Positions 55,554 to 63,245 of a DNA stretch of 64,000 nucleotides are shown piece by piece. The stretch covers positions 186,001-250,000 of the forward strand of contig QXPY01000006.1 in the NCBI GenBank assembly GCA_003583745.1. The letters are read 5' to 3'. Position 1 is the first letter of the stretch. Each line of letters begins with the position of its first letter. The notes below the pieces were generated by a model. The model was not told the origin of the DNA, did no database searches, and saw nothing but the letters and a program-made list of their open reading frames with translations. This stretch comes from Rhodocyclales bacterium GT-UBC (GTDB lineage Bacteria > Pseudomonadota > Gammaproteobacteria > Burkholderiales > Rhodocyclaceae). The position numbers and the translations under genes were made by a program.

Positions 55554-56564
55554 TCAGCTTCCCGGCAGGTGGTGCACTTCCGGGAAGAACAGGTCTTTCC
55601 AGCTGGCCGGGTTTTGCTTGATGGTGCCGATCTTGAACAGGAAGTCGGAGTACTTGGTGACGTTCTGCGGCGTCAGCGTAAAAGTGACCTGCGGGTCGGC
55701 CAAGATCTGCTGCACTTCTTCCAGCGAGGTCTTCTTGTCGTTGGCGTAGCTCAGGTAGAGCTGGGCCGCCGCCTTCTTGTCCCGGTTGATGATGTCGGTC
55801 GCTTCCTGGAAGGCCTTGAGGAAGGCGCCATAAAGCTTGGGGTTGTCGTCATGGAACCTGCGGCTGGCGTAGAGCACATTGAAGGTGGCCGGGCCGCCGA
55901 GGACGTCGAAGGAATTGAGAATGGTGCGAATGCCTTCCTTCTTGGCCTCCAGTTGCGAGAACGGTGGCGAGGTGAAATGGGCGTTGATCTCGCCGGTGCC
56001 GGAGGTCAGCGCGACATAGGCGTCCGGGTGGGCCAGCGAGACGGTGTAGGGGTCGAGCTTGAAGGCATTGGCGTCGCCGAACTCCTTGGCGGCAGCCATT
56101 TGCAGCAACACCGGCTGGAAGCCGACCTTGACGGCGGGGACCGCGATCTTGTCCTTGTCGGTCAGGTCGCGGATGCTGCGCACGTTGGGGTTGCGCGTAT
56201 TGAGCAGGTTGGGCATCGAATTCATAGCCGCCACCAGCTTCACTTCGCCCTTGGTCTTGGCCCACAGCGTGATTGCCGGCGGTGCGCCAGCAGAAGCGAT
56301 ATCGAGCGAGTTGGAAAGCAGGGCGTCGTTCATCACGTTGGCGCCGGCAAACTTGGCCCAGGTCACCTTGACCTCGCCCAGGCCGGCCGCCTTGGCGTGT
56401 TTCTCGAGCAGTTTCTGGTGTTCGACGATCAGCGTCGGCAGGTAACTGATGCCGTATTGCTGGGCGATGCGGATTTCGCCGGCTTCGGCCAGGGCTGCCT
56501 GGCTTTGTACGGTCAGGCCGAGCCCGAGCAGGCTGACGAACAGGGTGGGAATGATTTTTTTCAT
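55554..56564 (-). CDS. ABC transporter binding protein, taurine/sulfonate type (probable sulfolactate binder)
   Basis: A 336-residue periplasmic binding protein with a signal peptide (ends SQAALAEA). IRIAQQYGISYLPTLIVEHQKLLE and MNDALLSNSLDIASAGAPPAI are typical of SsuA/TauA/NMT1-like proteins; KFAGANVM and INAHFTSPPFSQLEAKK follow. AGGAGA precedes the ATG at 56564. It lies between suyB and the ATPase gene, so its ligand should be sulfolactate or a precursor. Confidence 0.88.
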   Translation of the reverse strand: MKKIIPTLFVSLLGLGLTVQSQAALAEAGEIRIAQQYGISYLPTLIVEHQKLLEKHAKAAGLGEVKVTWAKFAGANVMNDALLSNSLDIASAGAPPAITLWAKTKGEVKLVAAMNSMPNLLNTRNPNVRSIRDLTDKDKIAVPAVKVGFQPVLLQMAAAKEFGDANAFKLDPYTVSLAHPDAYVALTSGTGEINAHFTSPPFSQLEAKKEGIRTILNSFDVLGGPATFNVLYASRRFHDDNPKLYGAFLKAFQEATDIINRDKKAAAQLYLSYANDKKTSLEEVQQILADPQVTFTLTPQNVTKYSDFLFKIGTIKQNPASWKDLFFPEVHHLPGS

Positions 56565-56590
56565 GATGTTCTCCTGGATGGGCGGCCGGA

Positions 56591-57754
56591 TCAGGCGCTC
56601 CGGTACAGCTTGGTGAGCACGAATTCGCGGTGGCCCAGTGCTTCGGCGGCGGTCAGGCGGCCATTGGCGGTACGGATGGTGATGTCGAGCAATGCATCGC
56701 CGGCCTGATCGAGATTGACTTCGCGTTGCAGCAAGCCGGAAACGTCGAGATCGATGTGCTCGCCCATGGTCCGCACAGTGCGCGGATTGGCCGTCAGCTT
56801 GATGACCGGCAGGATCGGGTTGCCGATGACGTTGCCCTGGCCGGTCGGGAACAGATGCACGGCAAAGCCGGCGGCAGCGGCGAGCGTCACCATCTCGGCG
56901 GCGGCCGAGCTTGAATCCATGAACCACAGGCCCTTGCCGGTCGGTGTTTCGGCCGGTTCCAGCACGCCATCGACCAGACACTTCTTGCCGATCTTCTGGA
57001 TGTTGCCGAGCGCCTTTTCCTCGATCGTGGTCAGGCCGCCGATGATGTTGCCCTTGGTCGGCTGCGATTCGGATAGGTCGTCGGTCTTGTTGGCCAGGAT
57101 GAAGTCGTTATAGGCGTTCCAGGTCTTGAGGAAAGCCTCGCCGATCTCCGGTGTGCGGGCGCGCTGGGCGACCAGGTGTTCGGCACCGGTGATCTCCGAG
57201 GTTTCGCCGAAAAGCAGGGTATTGCCCTGTTCATAGAGCTTGTCGAAGGCATTGCCGACAGTCGGGTTGGCGCCGCAGCCGGAGGTGGTGTCGGACTCGC
57301 CGCACTTGGTCGATACCCACAGTTCGGATATCGGATGCTCGGTGCGTTGCAACTCCGACGCCCATTGCAGGTATTCCTTGGCAACGCGGGAGGCGGCGGC
57401 GATGGTGTTGATGTCGCCATTGAGTTCGATCGAGAAGCCCTGTACCGGCTTGCCGGTGGCGGCGATGCCGTCGACCACGCGCTGCGTCCAGCCCGGCTCG
57501 ATGCCGATGACGATGACGGCGGCGACATTGGGGTTCGAACCGGTGCCGATCAGCGTCCGGAAATGCAGTTCGAGGTCGGCGCCGAATTGCAGGCGGCCAT
57601 AGGGATGGGGCAGGGCCAGCGTGCCCTTGATGTTGTGGGCAACGGCTTCGGAAGCGGCATTGGACAGGTCGTCCACGGGCAGGATGATGACGTGGTTGCG
57701 CACGCCGACACGGCCGTTTTCGCGGCGATAACCCCAGAAATTAGGCAGGCTCAT
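56591..57754 (-). CDS. suyB: (2R)-sulfolactate sulfo-lyase large subunit SuyB
   Basis: A 387-residue protein of the UxaA/altronate dehydratase family: [42 protein letters not shown] and [22 protein letters not shown], whose cysteines hold the iron site. In sulfolactate degraders SuyAB splits (R)-sulfolactate to pyruvate and sulfite. The adjoining suyA and the two dehydrogenase genes fix the assignment over altronate dehydratase. Confidence 0.9.
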   Translation of the reverse strand: MSLPNFWGYRRENGRVGVRNHVIILPVDDLSNAASEAVAHNIKGTLALPHPYGRLQFGADLELHFRTLIGTGSNPNVAAVIVIGIEPGWTQRVVDGIAATGKPVQGFSIELNGDINTIAAASRVAKEYLQWASELQRTEHPISELWVSTKCGESDTTSGCGANPTVGNAFDKLYEQGNTLLFGETSEITGAEHLVAQRARTPEIGEAFLKTWNAYNDFILANKTDDLSESQPTKGNIIGGLTTIEEKALGNIQKIGKKCLVDGVLEPAETPTGKGLWFMDSSSAAAEMVTLAAAAGFAVHLFPTGQGNVIGNPILPVIKLTANPRTVRTMGEHIDLDVSGLLQREVNLDQAGDALLDITIRTANGRLTAAEALGHREFVLTKLYRSA

Positions 57755-57760
57755 TGCTTC

Positions 57761-58042
57761 TTACCACCGTTTGGTTTTGACGTTGTGAACATGCAGGTGC
57801 TCGCCGCGCTTGATCGGAGCAACTGCCCGGCCGATGTCATGGCCGTACTTGATGACCGTATCGCCTTCGGCAATGTCGGTCAGGGCCAGCTTGTGGCCGA
57901 TGGGGATGATGTCGCGGACGGTGATGGTGATCGTTTCATCGGTATCCATCACCCAGCCGGTCAATACCTGGCCGGCCAGGATGTTCTCGACCACGGCGAC
58001 GCCGGTCGAGTCTTCCGGGCTATGCACCACAAAATGAATCAT
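57761..58042 (-). CDS. suyA: (2R)-sulfolactate sulfo-lyase small subunit SuyA
   Basis: A 93-residue SAF-domain protein: FVVHSPEDSTGVAVVENI, TGWVMDTDETITITVRDIIPIGHKLAL and KYGHDIGRAVAPIKRGEHLHVHNV. UxaA-type enzymes have this domain as a separate subunit or an N-terminal part; here it stands six bases upstream of suyB. It is the first gene of an eight-gene minus-strand operon. Confidence 0.9.
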   Translation of the reverse strand: MIHFVVHSPEDSTGVAVVENILAGQVLTGWVMDTDETITITVRDIIPIGHKLALTDIAEGDTVIKYGHDIGRAVAPIKRGEHLHVHNVKTKRW

Positions 58043-58112
58043 TGCTTCCTCGTCTGGAAAAACCTGGCAGGGCCAGTCACAGGCCGGATGCTAGAGAAGG
58101 GGCCCGTGATCC

Positions 58113-58141
58113 AGAACGACGTATTTCTGCATTGCTTATGC
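58113..58141 (-). promoter_or_regulatory. candidate CysB/SsuR-type activator site, suyA promoter
   Basis: On the minus strand GCATAAGCAATG from 58141, identical over 12 bases to the ssuA site, then AGAAATACGTCGTTC. The last 13 bases of this are exactly shared with the element before sbp (63157). It starts 99 bases before the suyA start. Confidence 0.6.
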
Positions 58142-58306
58142 CCGTTCCGCGAGATTGCGCCGGATCCGGAGCGACTGATATGCAAAGCGGCCGGCGGCTT
58201 CTTTTCTTATAGCGATAAATTGGTTGGGGGCTGTGTACGGGAGGGCTAGATTGCAATCCGTGACTGCCTGACAGCAATCATGTACATCTCTCTCTCCATG
58301 CGTTCG

Positions 58307-58338
58307 GCCCGCCACGGTTTCGTGGCGGGCATTTTTTT
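58307..58338 (+). terminator. orphan Rho-independent terminator
   Basis: GCCCGCCACG, loop GTTT, CGTGGCGGGC and seven Ts (58332-58338). It is clearly oriented on the plus strand, where no annotated gene precedes it, so it may end a small RNA transcribed from the 58.15-58.3 kb region. Confidence 0.8.
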
Positions 58339-58450
58339 GTCCACGAAGTGTTGCGCTGGCAGCATGCAGGATCGCCGGTTGCTGCCGGTGCAACAGCGGG
58401 CCGATCATGGTGGCTCTTGAGTGTGCTTACTGGATGCAAGTCTTGTTGAA

Positions 58451-58499
58451 AAATAATTTAAATAAATCAGTTGGTTGAGTTGTTTATTTAATGTTATTT
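58451..58499. repeat. imperfect AT-rich inverted repeat upstream of the rhodanese-like gene
   Basis: AAATAATTTAAATAAA (58451-58466) and TTTATTTAATGTTATTT (58483-58499) are near mirror images around a 16-base centre. The AT content is far above the surroundings and suggests a promoter or protein-binding region for the downstream gene set. Confidence 0.6.
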
Positions 58500-58630
58500 C
58501 GAGTTCGTAATCGTGCGCTGTGTTATTGGCATGAATGCTGCCAATGGGGGTAAGTTGCTCCATTGAATGCCTGCCTGGCAGGTCTGGGGCGATCGATGCC
58601 AACCTTACTCAGAGAAAGCGAATCACACCG

Positions 58631-59041
58631 ATGAAACTCAAGAACCTGTCTGCCGTCCTGTTGCTGGCCGTGTCTTCCACCCTGGCGTTTGCCCAGCAGA
58701 CGACGCCCAAGTTGAGTCGCGCCCAGCTCGACAGCCTGTTTGCCAAGCCCGATCAACTGGTCGTCGTCGATGTGCGACGCCCCGACGAGCTGACCAAGAT
58801 TGGCGGCTTCCCGGTCTATCTGAGCATCCAGGCCAAGGATCTGGAAAACAGCCTGGCCTACATCCCGAAGGACCGTCAGGTGGTCACCGTGTCGAATCAT
58901 GCCGGCCGCGCCGTCAAGGCGGCCGACCTGCTGGTCAGCAAGGGCTTCAAGGTGGCCGGTGCGGTCGGTGTCCAGGACTATGAAGCCGAAGGCGGCACGT
59001 TGAGCAAGATCGCGCCGCCGGCACCGAAGCCGGCCCAGTAA
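58631..59041 (+). CDS. exported rhodanese-like protein lacking the catalytic cysteine
   Basis: A 136-residue protein with signal peptide (ends TLAFAQ) and a rhodanese fold: VVVDVRRPDELTKIGGFPVYL. At the active-site loop the sequence is VSNHAGRAV, so the catalytic Cys of C-x-x-G-x-R is an Asn; the protein contains no cysteine at all. It cannot transfer sulfur by the standard mechanism and may be a binding protein. First gene of a run of exported proteins. Confidence 0.82.
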   Translation: MKLKNLSAVLLLAVSSTLAFAQQTTPKLSRAQLDSLFAKPDQLVVVDVRRPDELTKIGGFPVYLSIQAKDLENSLAYIPKDRQVVTVSNHAGRAVKAADLLVSKGFKVAGAVGVQDYEAEGGTLSKIAPPAPKPAQ

Positions 59042-59118
59042 GCCGCGCCTGTCCGCCTTGCCCGGCGGCCGGTCGTTCCGGCTGTCGGGATGTCAATGCT
59101 CTCCACGGAAATCTATAG

Positions 59119-59802
59119 ATGAAACTCAAGCTGACCTTGCTTGGCGCCTGTCTTGTCGCGCCGACCTTGCTTCTTGCCCAACAGGCCGCCGCCCCCGCCA
59201 AGCCGCTGCCGCCCCTGGGCTTCTTCGTCACCAGTGTCGGTCTCGGCAAGGGGGCCGACCTGGGCGGCCTGGCCGGAGCCGATGCACATTGCCAGGCGCT
59301 GGCCAGTGCGGCGGGCGCCGGGAGCCGGACCTGGCGCGCTTATCTCAGCACCCAGGCGGCCGATGGCAAGCCGGCGATCCATGCCCGCGACCGGATCGGA
59401 ACCGGTCCCTGGCACAACGCCAAGGGCGCCGTGGTGGCGCGCGATCTCGAACATCTGCATGGCGATACGCTGGATGGTGCCCGCCTTGGCAGCAACCTGA
59501 GCCGGACCACGGCCCTGAGCGAAAAGGGCGAGGCGGTGAAGGGGGCCGGCGACAAGCCGAACCAGCACGACATCCTGACCGGTTCGCAGCCCGATGGCCG
59601 CGCCTACGCCGATGCCGCCGACCACACCTGCAGCAACTACACCAGCAGCGCAGCCGAAGGCTCGGTCCAGGTCGGTCATTTCGACCGCACCGGTGGTGGC
59701 AATACGTCGTGGAATTCGGCGCATGGCAGCCGCGGCTGCAGCAACGAGAAGCTTGAGAGCAGCGGCGGCGCCGGCCTGCTTTATTGCTTTGCTGCCAACT
59801 AA
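59119..59802 (+). CDS. exported lectin-fold protein (DUF1554/endostatin-like)
   Basis: A 227-residue protein with signal peptide (ends TLLLAQ). FFVTSVGLGKGADLGGLAGADAHCQALA and WRAYLSTQA at the start, then DHTCSNYTSSAAEGSVQVGHFDR and GGAGLLYCFAA at the end, fit the C-type-lectin-related DUF1554/collagenase NC10 fold; four cysteines can pair. Ligand unknown. It is in line with the exported proteins on both sides. Confidence 0.75.
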   Translation: MKLKLTLLGACLVAPTLLLAQQAAAPAKPLPPLGFFVTSVGLGKGADLGGLAGADAHCQALASAAGAGSRTWRAYLSTQAADGKPAIHARDRIGTGPWHNAKGAVVARDLEHLHGDTLDGARLGSNLSRTTALSEKGEAVKGAGDKPNQHDILTGSQPDGRAYADAADHTCSNYTSSAAEGSVQVGHFDRTGGGNTSWNSAHGSRGCSNEKLESSGGAGLLYCFAAN

Positions 59803-59820
59803 CGCGACGAGGAAATGACG

Positions 59821-60351
59821 ATGCAAGCAAAACTGTTTCTCCTGATGCTGCTGGCCGCATCCGGCAGCGCCATGGCGCAGACGGCGGCGCCGAATTCAGC
59901 TGCACCGGCGGCACGTCCGCCGGCCCAGCCGGCCGCCCGAGGACCGGCCCTGGACCTCGCCATCGAGGCGGCACGAATCGCGGTCGATACCTGCAAGGCA
60001 CGAGACCAGAAAATCGGTGTCAGCGTGGTCGATTCGGCCGGCGTGCTGAAAACCCTGCTCGCCACCGATGGCGCTTCGTCGCGCGGCGTGTCGTCGAGCA
60101 CGGCCAAGGCGGTGACGGCGCTGAGCTTCAAGGCGGCGACCAGCCAGCTGGCCGAGCAGATCAAGACGGACACGACACTGGCCGAGAAAATTTCGGCCAA
60201 CACCGCCTACAACGCCCGGGCCGGCGGCGTGCTGCTCAAGGTCGGCGACGAGATCATCGGTGCCATCGGGGTGGGCGGGGCGCGCGGCAGCGATGTCGAC
60301 GAAGCCTGTGCCGTGGCCGGCATCCAGGCCATCCAGAGCCGGTTGAATTGA
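59821..60351 (+). CDS. exported GlcG/HbpS-type haem-binding protein
   Basis: A 176-residue protein with signal peptide (ends GSAMAQ) and an Ala/Pro-rich linker. The domain LDLAIEAARIAVDTCKARDQKIGVSVVDSAGVLKTLL and GVLLKVGDEIIGAIGVGGARGSDVDEAC is the GlcG/HbpS (DUF336) fold. Relatives bind haem or cobalamin or assist redox sensing. The ATG at 59821 is eight bases after GAGG. The stop overlaps the next gene (TTGA). Confidence 0.83.
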   Translation: MQAKLFLLMLLAASGSAMAQTAAPNSAAPAARPPAQPAARGPALDLAIEAARIAVDTCKARDQKIGVSVVDSAGVLKTLLATDGASSRGVSSSTAKAVTALSFKAATSQLAEQIKTDTTLAEKISANTAYNARAGGVLLKVGDEIIGAIGVGGARGSDVDEACAVAGIQAIQSRLN

Positions 60352-62486
60352 GCGCATGGCTTGATGCCGGACGGGGCTGGCGCCTGCTGGCTGCCGGCCT
60401 GCTGTTCTGCCTGAACGGCCTGGCCGGCGCGGCAGCACTTTCCCCTCGTGCTTCAACCGAGCAGGTCGAGGCAGAATTGCTGGCCGCCTTTCCGACGGTG
60501 ACGCCGGGGCAGGAAATCCTGCTCGGGGTGCGGCAAAAAATCATTCCGCACTGGCACACCTACTGGAAAAACCCCGGCGACTCGGGCGAGGCGACAAAGA
60601 TCGACTGGCAGTTGCCGGAAGGAGTCACGGCCGGGGCGATCCAGTGGCCGGCACCGCGGCGTTTCACGCTCGGGCCGGTAACCAACTACGGTTACGCCGA
60701 TGAAGTCATGCTGCTGGTGCCGCTGCAGGTGGCGGCAACGGCGCAGCCCGGGCAGCGTCTGCCGATCCGGGCCAGCGTGGACTGGCTGGTGTGCGAGGAA
60801 ACCTGCATTCCGCAACGGGTCGAGCTGGGGTTGTCCTTGCCCGTCGTAGCGCCGGGGAGTGCGATCGGACCGGCCAATCCGCTGATTCAAGCAGCGCGCT
60901 TGGCACTGCCAACGAGCAGCCCATGGCCGCTTCGTCTTGATCGTGTCGGCGATGCGCTGCAACTGCGGATCAAGGCGCCGGAACTGGCCGCGCCTGCAGT
61001 TCGGGAGCTTTGGTTCTATCCCTCCGAATGGGGCAGGGTGGCGCATGACGCCGCGCAACCAGCCCGCTTCGCAGACGGCGAGCTCATCCTGTCGTTACAA
61101 CCCGGTGAGGCGCCGTTGGTGGCCGGCGAGGCATTGGACGGCGTGCTGGTCATCACCGAGGAGCAGCCCGGTGGCACGACAAGGCGCAGCTTCGAGATGG
61201 CGCCGACGCTGGCCATAGCTTCGGCAGACGGCCATGGCCAGGAAACCGGAGCGTGGTCGGCGATGCTGCTTGCCCTGCTGGGCGGCATCGTCCTCAACCT
61301 GATGCCTTGCGTATTTCCCGTGTTGTCGATCAAAGCGCTGTCGCTGATTCGCCATGCCGGGCAGGCACCGGGCAAGCTCAGGCGGCAGGGGTTGGCCTAT
61401 ACGGCCGGTGTGCTGGTCAGTTTCGCTGCCCTCGGCGGCTTGCTGATCGGGATCAAGCTCGGTGGCGGCAGCATTGGCTGGGGATTCCAGTATCAATCGC
61501 CGGTCTTCGTCCTGCTGGTGGCCTACCTGATGTTTGCCGTCGGACTCAATCTTTCCGGGCTGTTTGTCGTCGGTGCCGGCGCGGTCGGTCTGGGGAGTAG
61601 CCTGGCCGCTCGCGAGGGGAGTCTGGGCAGTTTCTTTACCGGTGTGTTGGCGACCGTGGTGGCGACGCCATGTACGGCGCCATTCATGGGCGCCGCCGTC
61701 GGCTTTGCGCTCGGCCAGCCCACGCTGCAGTTGCTGGCCGTGTTCCTCAGCCTGGGGCTGGGGCTGGCCTTGCCGTATCTGCTCCTTTGCCTGTGGCCCG
61801 GCCTGCAGCGCCTGTTGCCGCGGCCCGGTGTATGGATGGAGCACCTCAAGCAGGGGCTGGCTTTCCCGATGTACGGGGCGGCGATCTGGCTGGTCTGGGT
61901 GCTGGCCCAACAGGCGGGAATCAATGCCGTCGCCGTGGCGCTTGGCGGCATGCTGGCGATTGCCTTTGCCGTCTGGCTGTTTGGCCTGACCCGGCAAGGG
62001 GGCCGACTGGCGCGACATGGCGGTGCGTGGTTCGCCTCGCTGGCCCTGGCCGGGGCCTTGTTGGGCGGCTATTTCGGCATCGAGGCCCGGTCGGCCGAAG
62101 TCGGCGCATCCCGTTCAATCAGGCAGAGCTGGGAACCCTACAGCGCCAAAAGGCTGGCCGAGTTGCGGGCGGGCGGTCGGCCGGTGTTGATCAATCTGAC
62201 TGCATCCTGGTGCATCAGCTGCCTGGTCAACGAGAAGGTGGCCTTGAGTTCGACGGCCGTGGGCGAGGCGCTTCGGGCCGGCGGCATTACCTACCTGAAG
62301 GGCGACTGGACCAATCAGGACCCGGAGATCGGGCGACTGCTGGCCGAGTTCGGGCGCAGCGGCGTCCCGCTCTATGTCTATTACCCCGCCGGCGCGAAGG
62401 CGGTACCGATCGTCCTGCCGCAGATCCTGACGCCGGAAATCGTGCTCGCCGCCCTTGCCCCCGGCAATTCGACTTCGCTTCATTAA
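60348..62486 (+). CDS. DsbD/ScsB-type transmembrane thiol reductase
   Basis: A 712-residue inner-membrane electron carrier. Signal (residues 1-28), N-terminal periplasmic DsbD-alpha-like domain with VCEETCIP, then eight helices with LNLMPCVFPVLSIKAL and ATPCTAPFMGAAVG holding the two membrane cysteines, and a C-terminal thioredoxin domain with ASWCISCLVNEKV. It passes cytoplasmic thioredoxin electrons to periplasmic partners, probably the redoxin encoded next. The start is a TTG overlapping the previous stop by four bases. Confidence 0.88.
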   Translation: MSAWLDAGRGWRLLAAGLLFCLNGLAGAAALSPRASTEQVEAELLAAFPTVTPGQEILLGVRQKIIPHWHTYWKNPGDSGEATKIDWQLPEGVTAGAIQWPAPRRFTLGPVTNYGYADEVMLLVPLQVAATAQPGQRLPIRASVDWLVCEETCIPQRVELGLSLPVVAPGSAIGPANPLIQAARLALPTSSPWPLRLDRVGDALQLRIKAPELAAPAVRELWFYPSEWGRVAHDAAQPARFADGELILSLQPGEAPLVAGEALDGVLVITEEQPGGTTRRSFEMAPTLAIASADGHGQETGAWSAMLLALLGGIVLNLMPCVFPVLSIKALSLIRHAGQAPGKLRRQGLAYTAGVLVSFAALGGLLIGIKLGGGSIGWGFQYQSPVFVLLVAYLMFAVGLNLSGLFVVGAGAVGLGSSLAAREGSLGSFFTGVLATVVATPCTAPFMGAAVGFALGQPTLQLLAVFLSLGLGLALPYLLLCLWPGLQRLLPRPGVWMEHLKQGLAFPMYGAAIWLVWVLAQQAGINAVAVALGGMLAIAFAVWLFGLTRQGGRLARHGGAWFASLALAGALLGGYFGIEARSAEVGASRSIRQSWEPYSAKRLAELRAGGRPVLINLTASWCISCLVNEKVALSSTAVGEALRAGGITYLKGDWTNQDPEIGRLLAEFGRSGVPLYVYYPAGAKAVPIVLPQILTPEIVLAALAPGNSTSLH

Positions 62487-62503
62487 CCTTCGAGGAGTTT
62501 TTC

Positions 62504-63124
62504 ATGTTGTTACGCACGATCGCCCGGATCAGCCTGCTTGGGCTGTCCGCTTCACTGCTGCCTGTTTCCGCCCTGGCCGTGGCCAATATCGATCAGCCGG
62601 CACCGCCTTTTTCAGCCCAGAGCGCTGACGGCAATACCGTCAATCTGGCCGCCTATCGGGGCAAAACGGTGGTGCTGGAATGGACCAATCATGAATGCCC
62701 CTACGTCCGTAAGCATTACGAGAGCGGCAACATCCCGCAGTTGCAGAAGGAGGCTGCGGCGCGCGGCATCGTCTGGCTGCAGGTGATTTCATCGGCACCG
62801 GGCAAGCAGGGCCATGTCGACGGTGCGACGGCGCTCAAGGTCAATGCGACGCGCGATGCCCGACCGGCCGGCATCATCCTCGATCCGGAAGGCAAGATCG
62901 CCCGCCTGTACGGCGCCCAGACGACGCCCCACATCTTCATCATCAACCCGGCCGGTGAACTGGTTTACAAGGGCGGGATCGACAGCGTCGCAAGTAGCAA
63001 GAAGGAAGACCTGGCCACTGCCGAAAACTACGTCCGGCTGGCCTTTGCCGACATTTCCGCGCAGCGTCGCATCGCCCAGGCCAGCACGCGTCCGTATGGC
63101 TGCACCATCAAGTACGCCGACTGA
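62504..63124 (+). CDS. exported redoxin (AhpC/TSA-like thioredoxin-fold)
   Basis: A 206-residue protein with signal peptide (ends VSALAV). The domain starts FSAQSADGNTVNLAAYRGKTVVLEWTN and the active-site-like NHECPYVRKHYESGNIP has a single Cys; a second Cys is at the C terminus in YGCTIKYA. The family pairs with ScsB-like reductases and probably reduces peroxides or sulfur species in the periplasm. GAGGAG precedes ATG 62504 by seven bases. Confidence 0.87.
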   Translation: MLLRTIARISLLGLSASLLPVSALAVANIDQPAPPFSAQSADGNTVNLAAYRGKTVVLEWTNHECPYVRKHYESGNIPQLQKEAAARGIVWLQVISSAPGKQGHVDGATALKVNATRDARPAGIILDPEGKIARLYGAQTTPHIFIINPAGELVYKGGIDSVASSKKEDLATAENYVRLAFADISAQRRIAQASTRPYGCTIKYAD

Positions 63125-63156
63125 GTCTTCCGGCTCTTTTCATTTCCGGATGACCG

Positions 63157-63185
63157 GCATATCGAAATAAAAAATACGTCGTTCC
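63157..63185 (+). promoter_or_regulatory. candidate CysB-type activator site, sbp promoter
   Basis: GGCATA, ten bases, then AAATACGTCGTTC, exactly the 13 bases seen at the suyA site with the same internal distance. It starts 89 bases before the sbp start codon. A sulfate-transport promoter is a standard CysB target. Confidence 0.6.
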
Positions 63186-63245
63186 GCAGTTTGGAGCGGC
63201 TCCGTAGATTGACGTTTCCAACCCTCTATTTCAGGAAAAATAACG

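Noticed and set aside
56591-57754. Altronate dehydratase UxaA
   Set aside because: The fold is shared, but the neighbouring suyA, slcC, comC and a sulfonate-type importer point to sulfolactate lyase.
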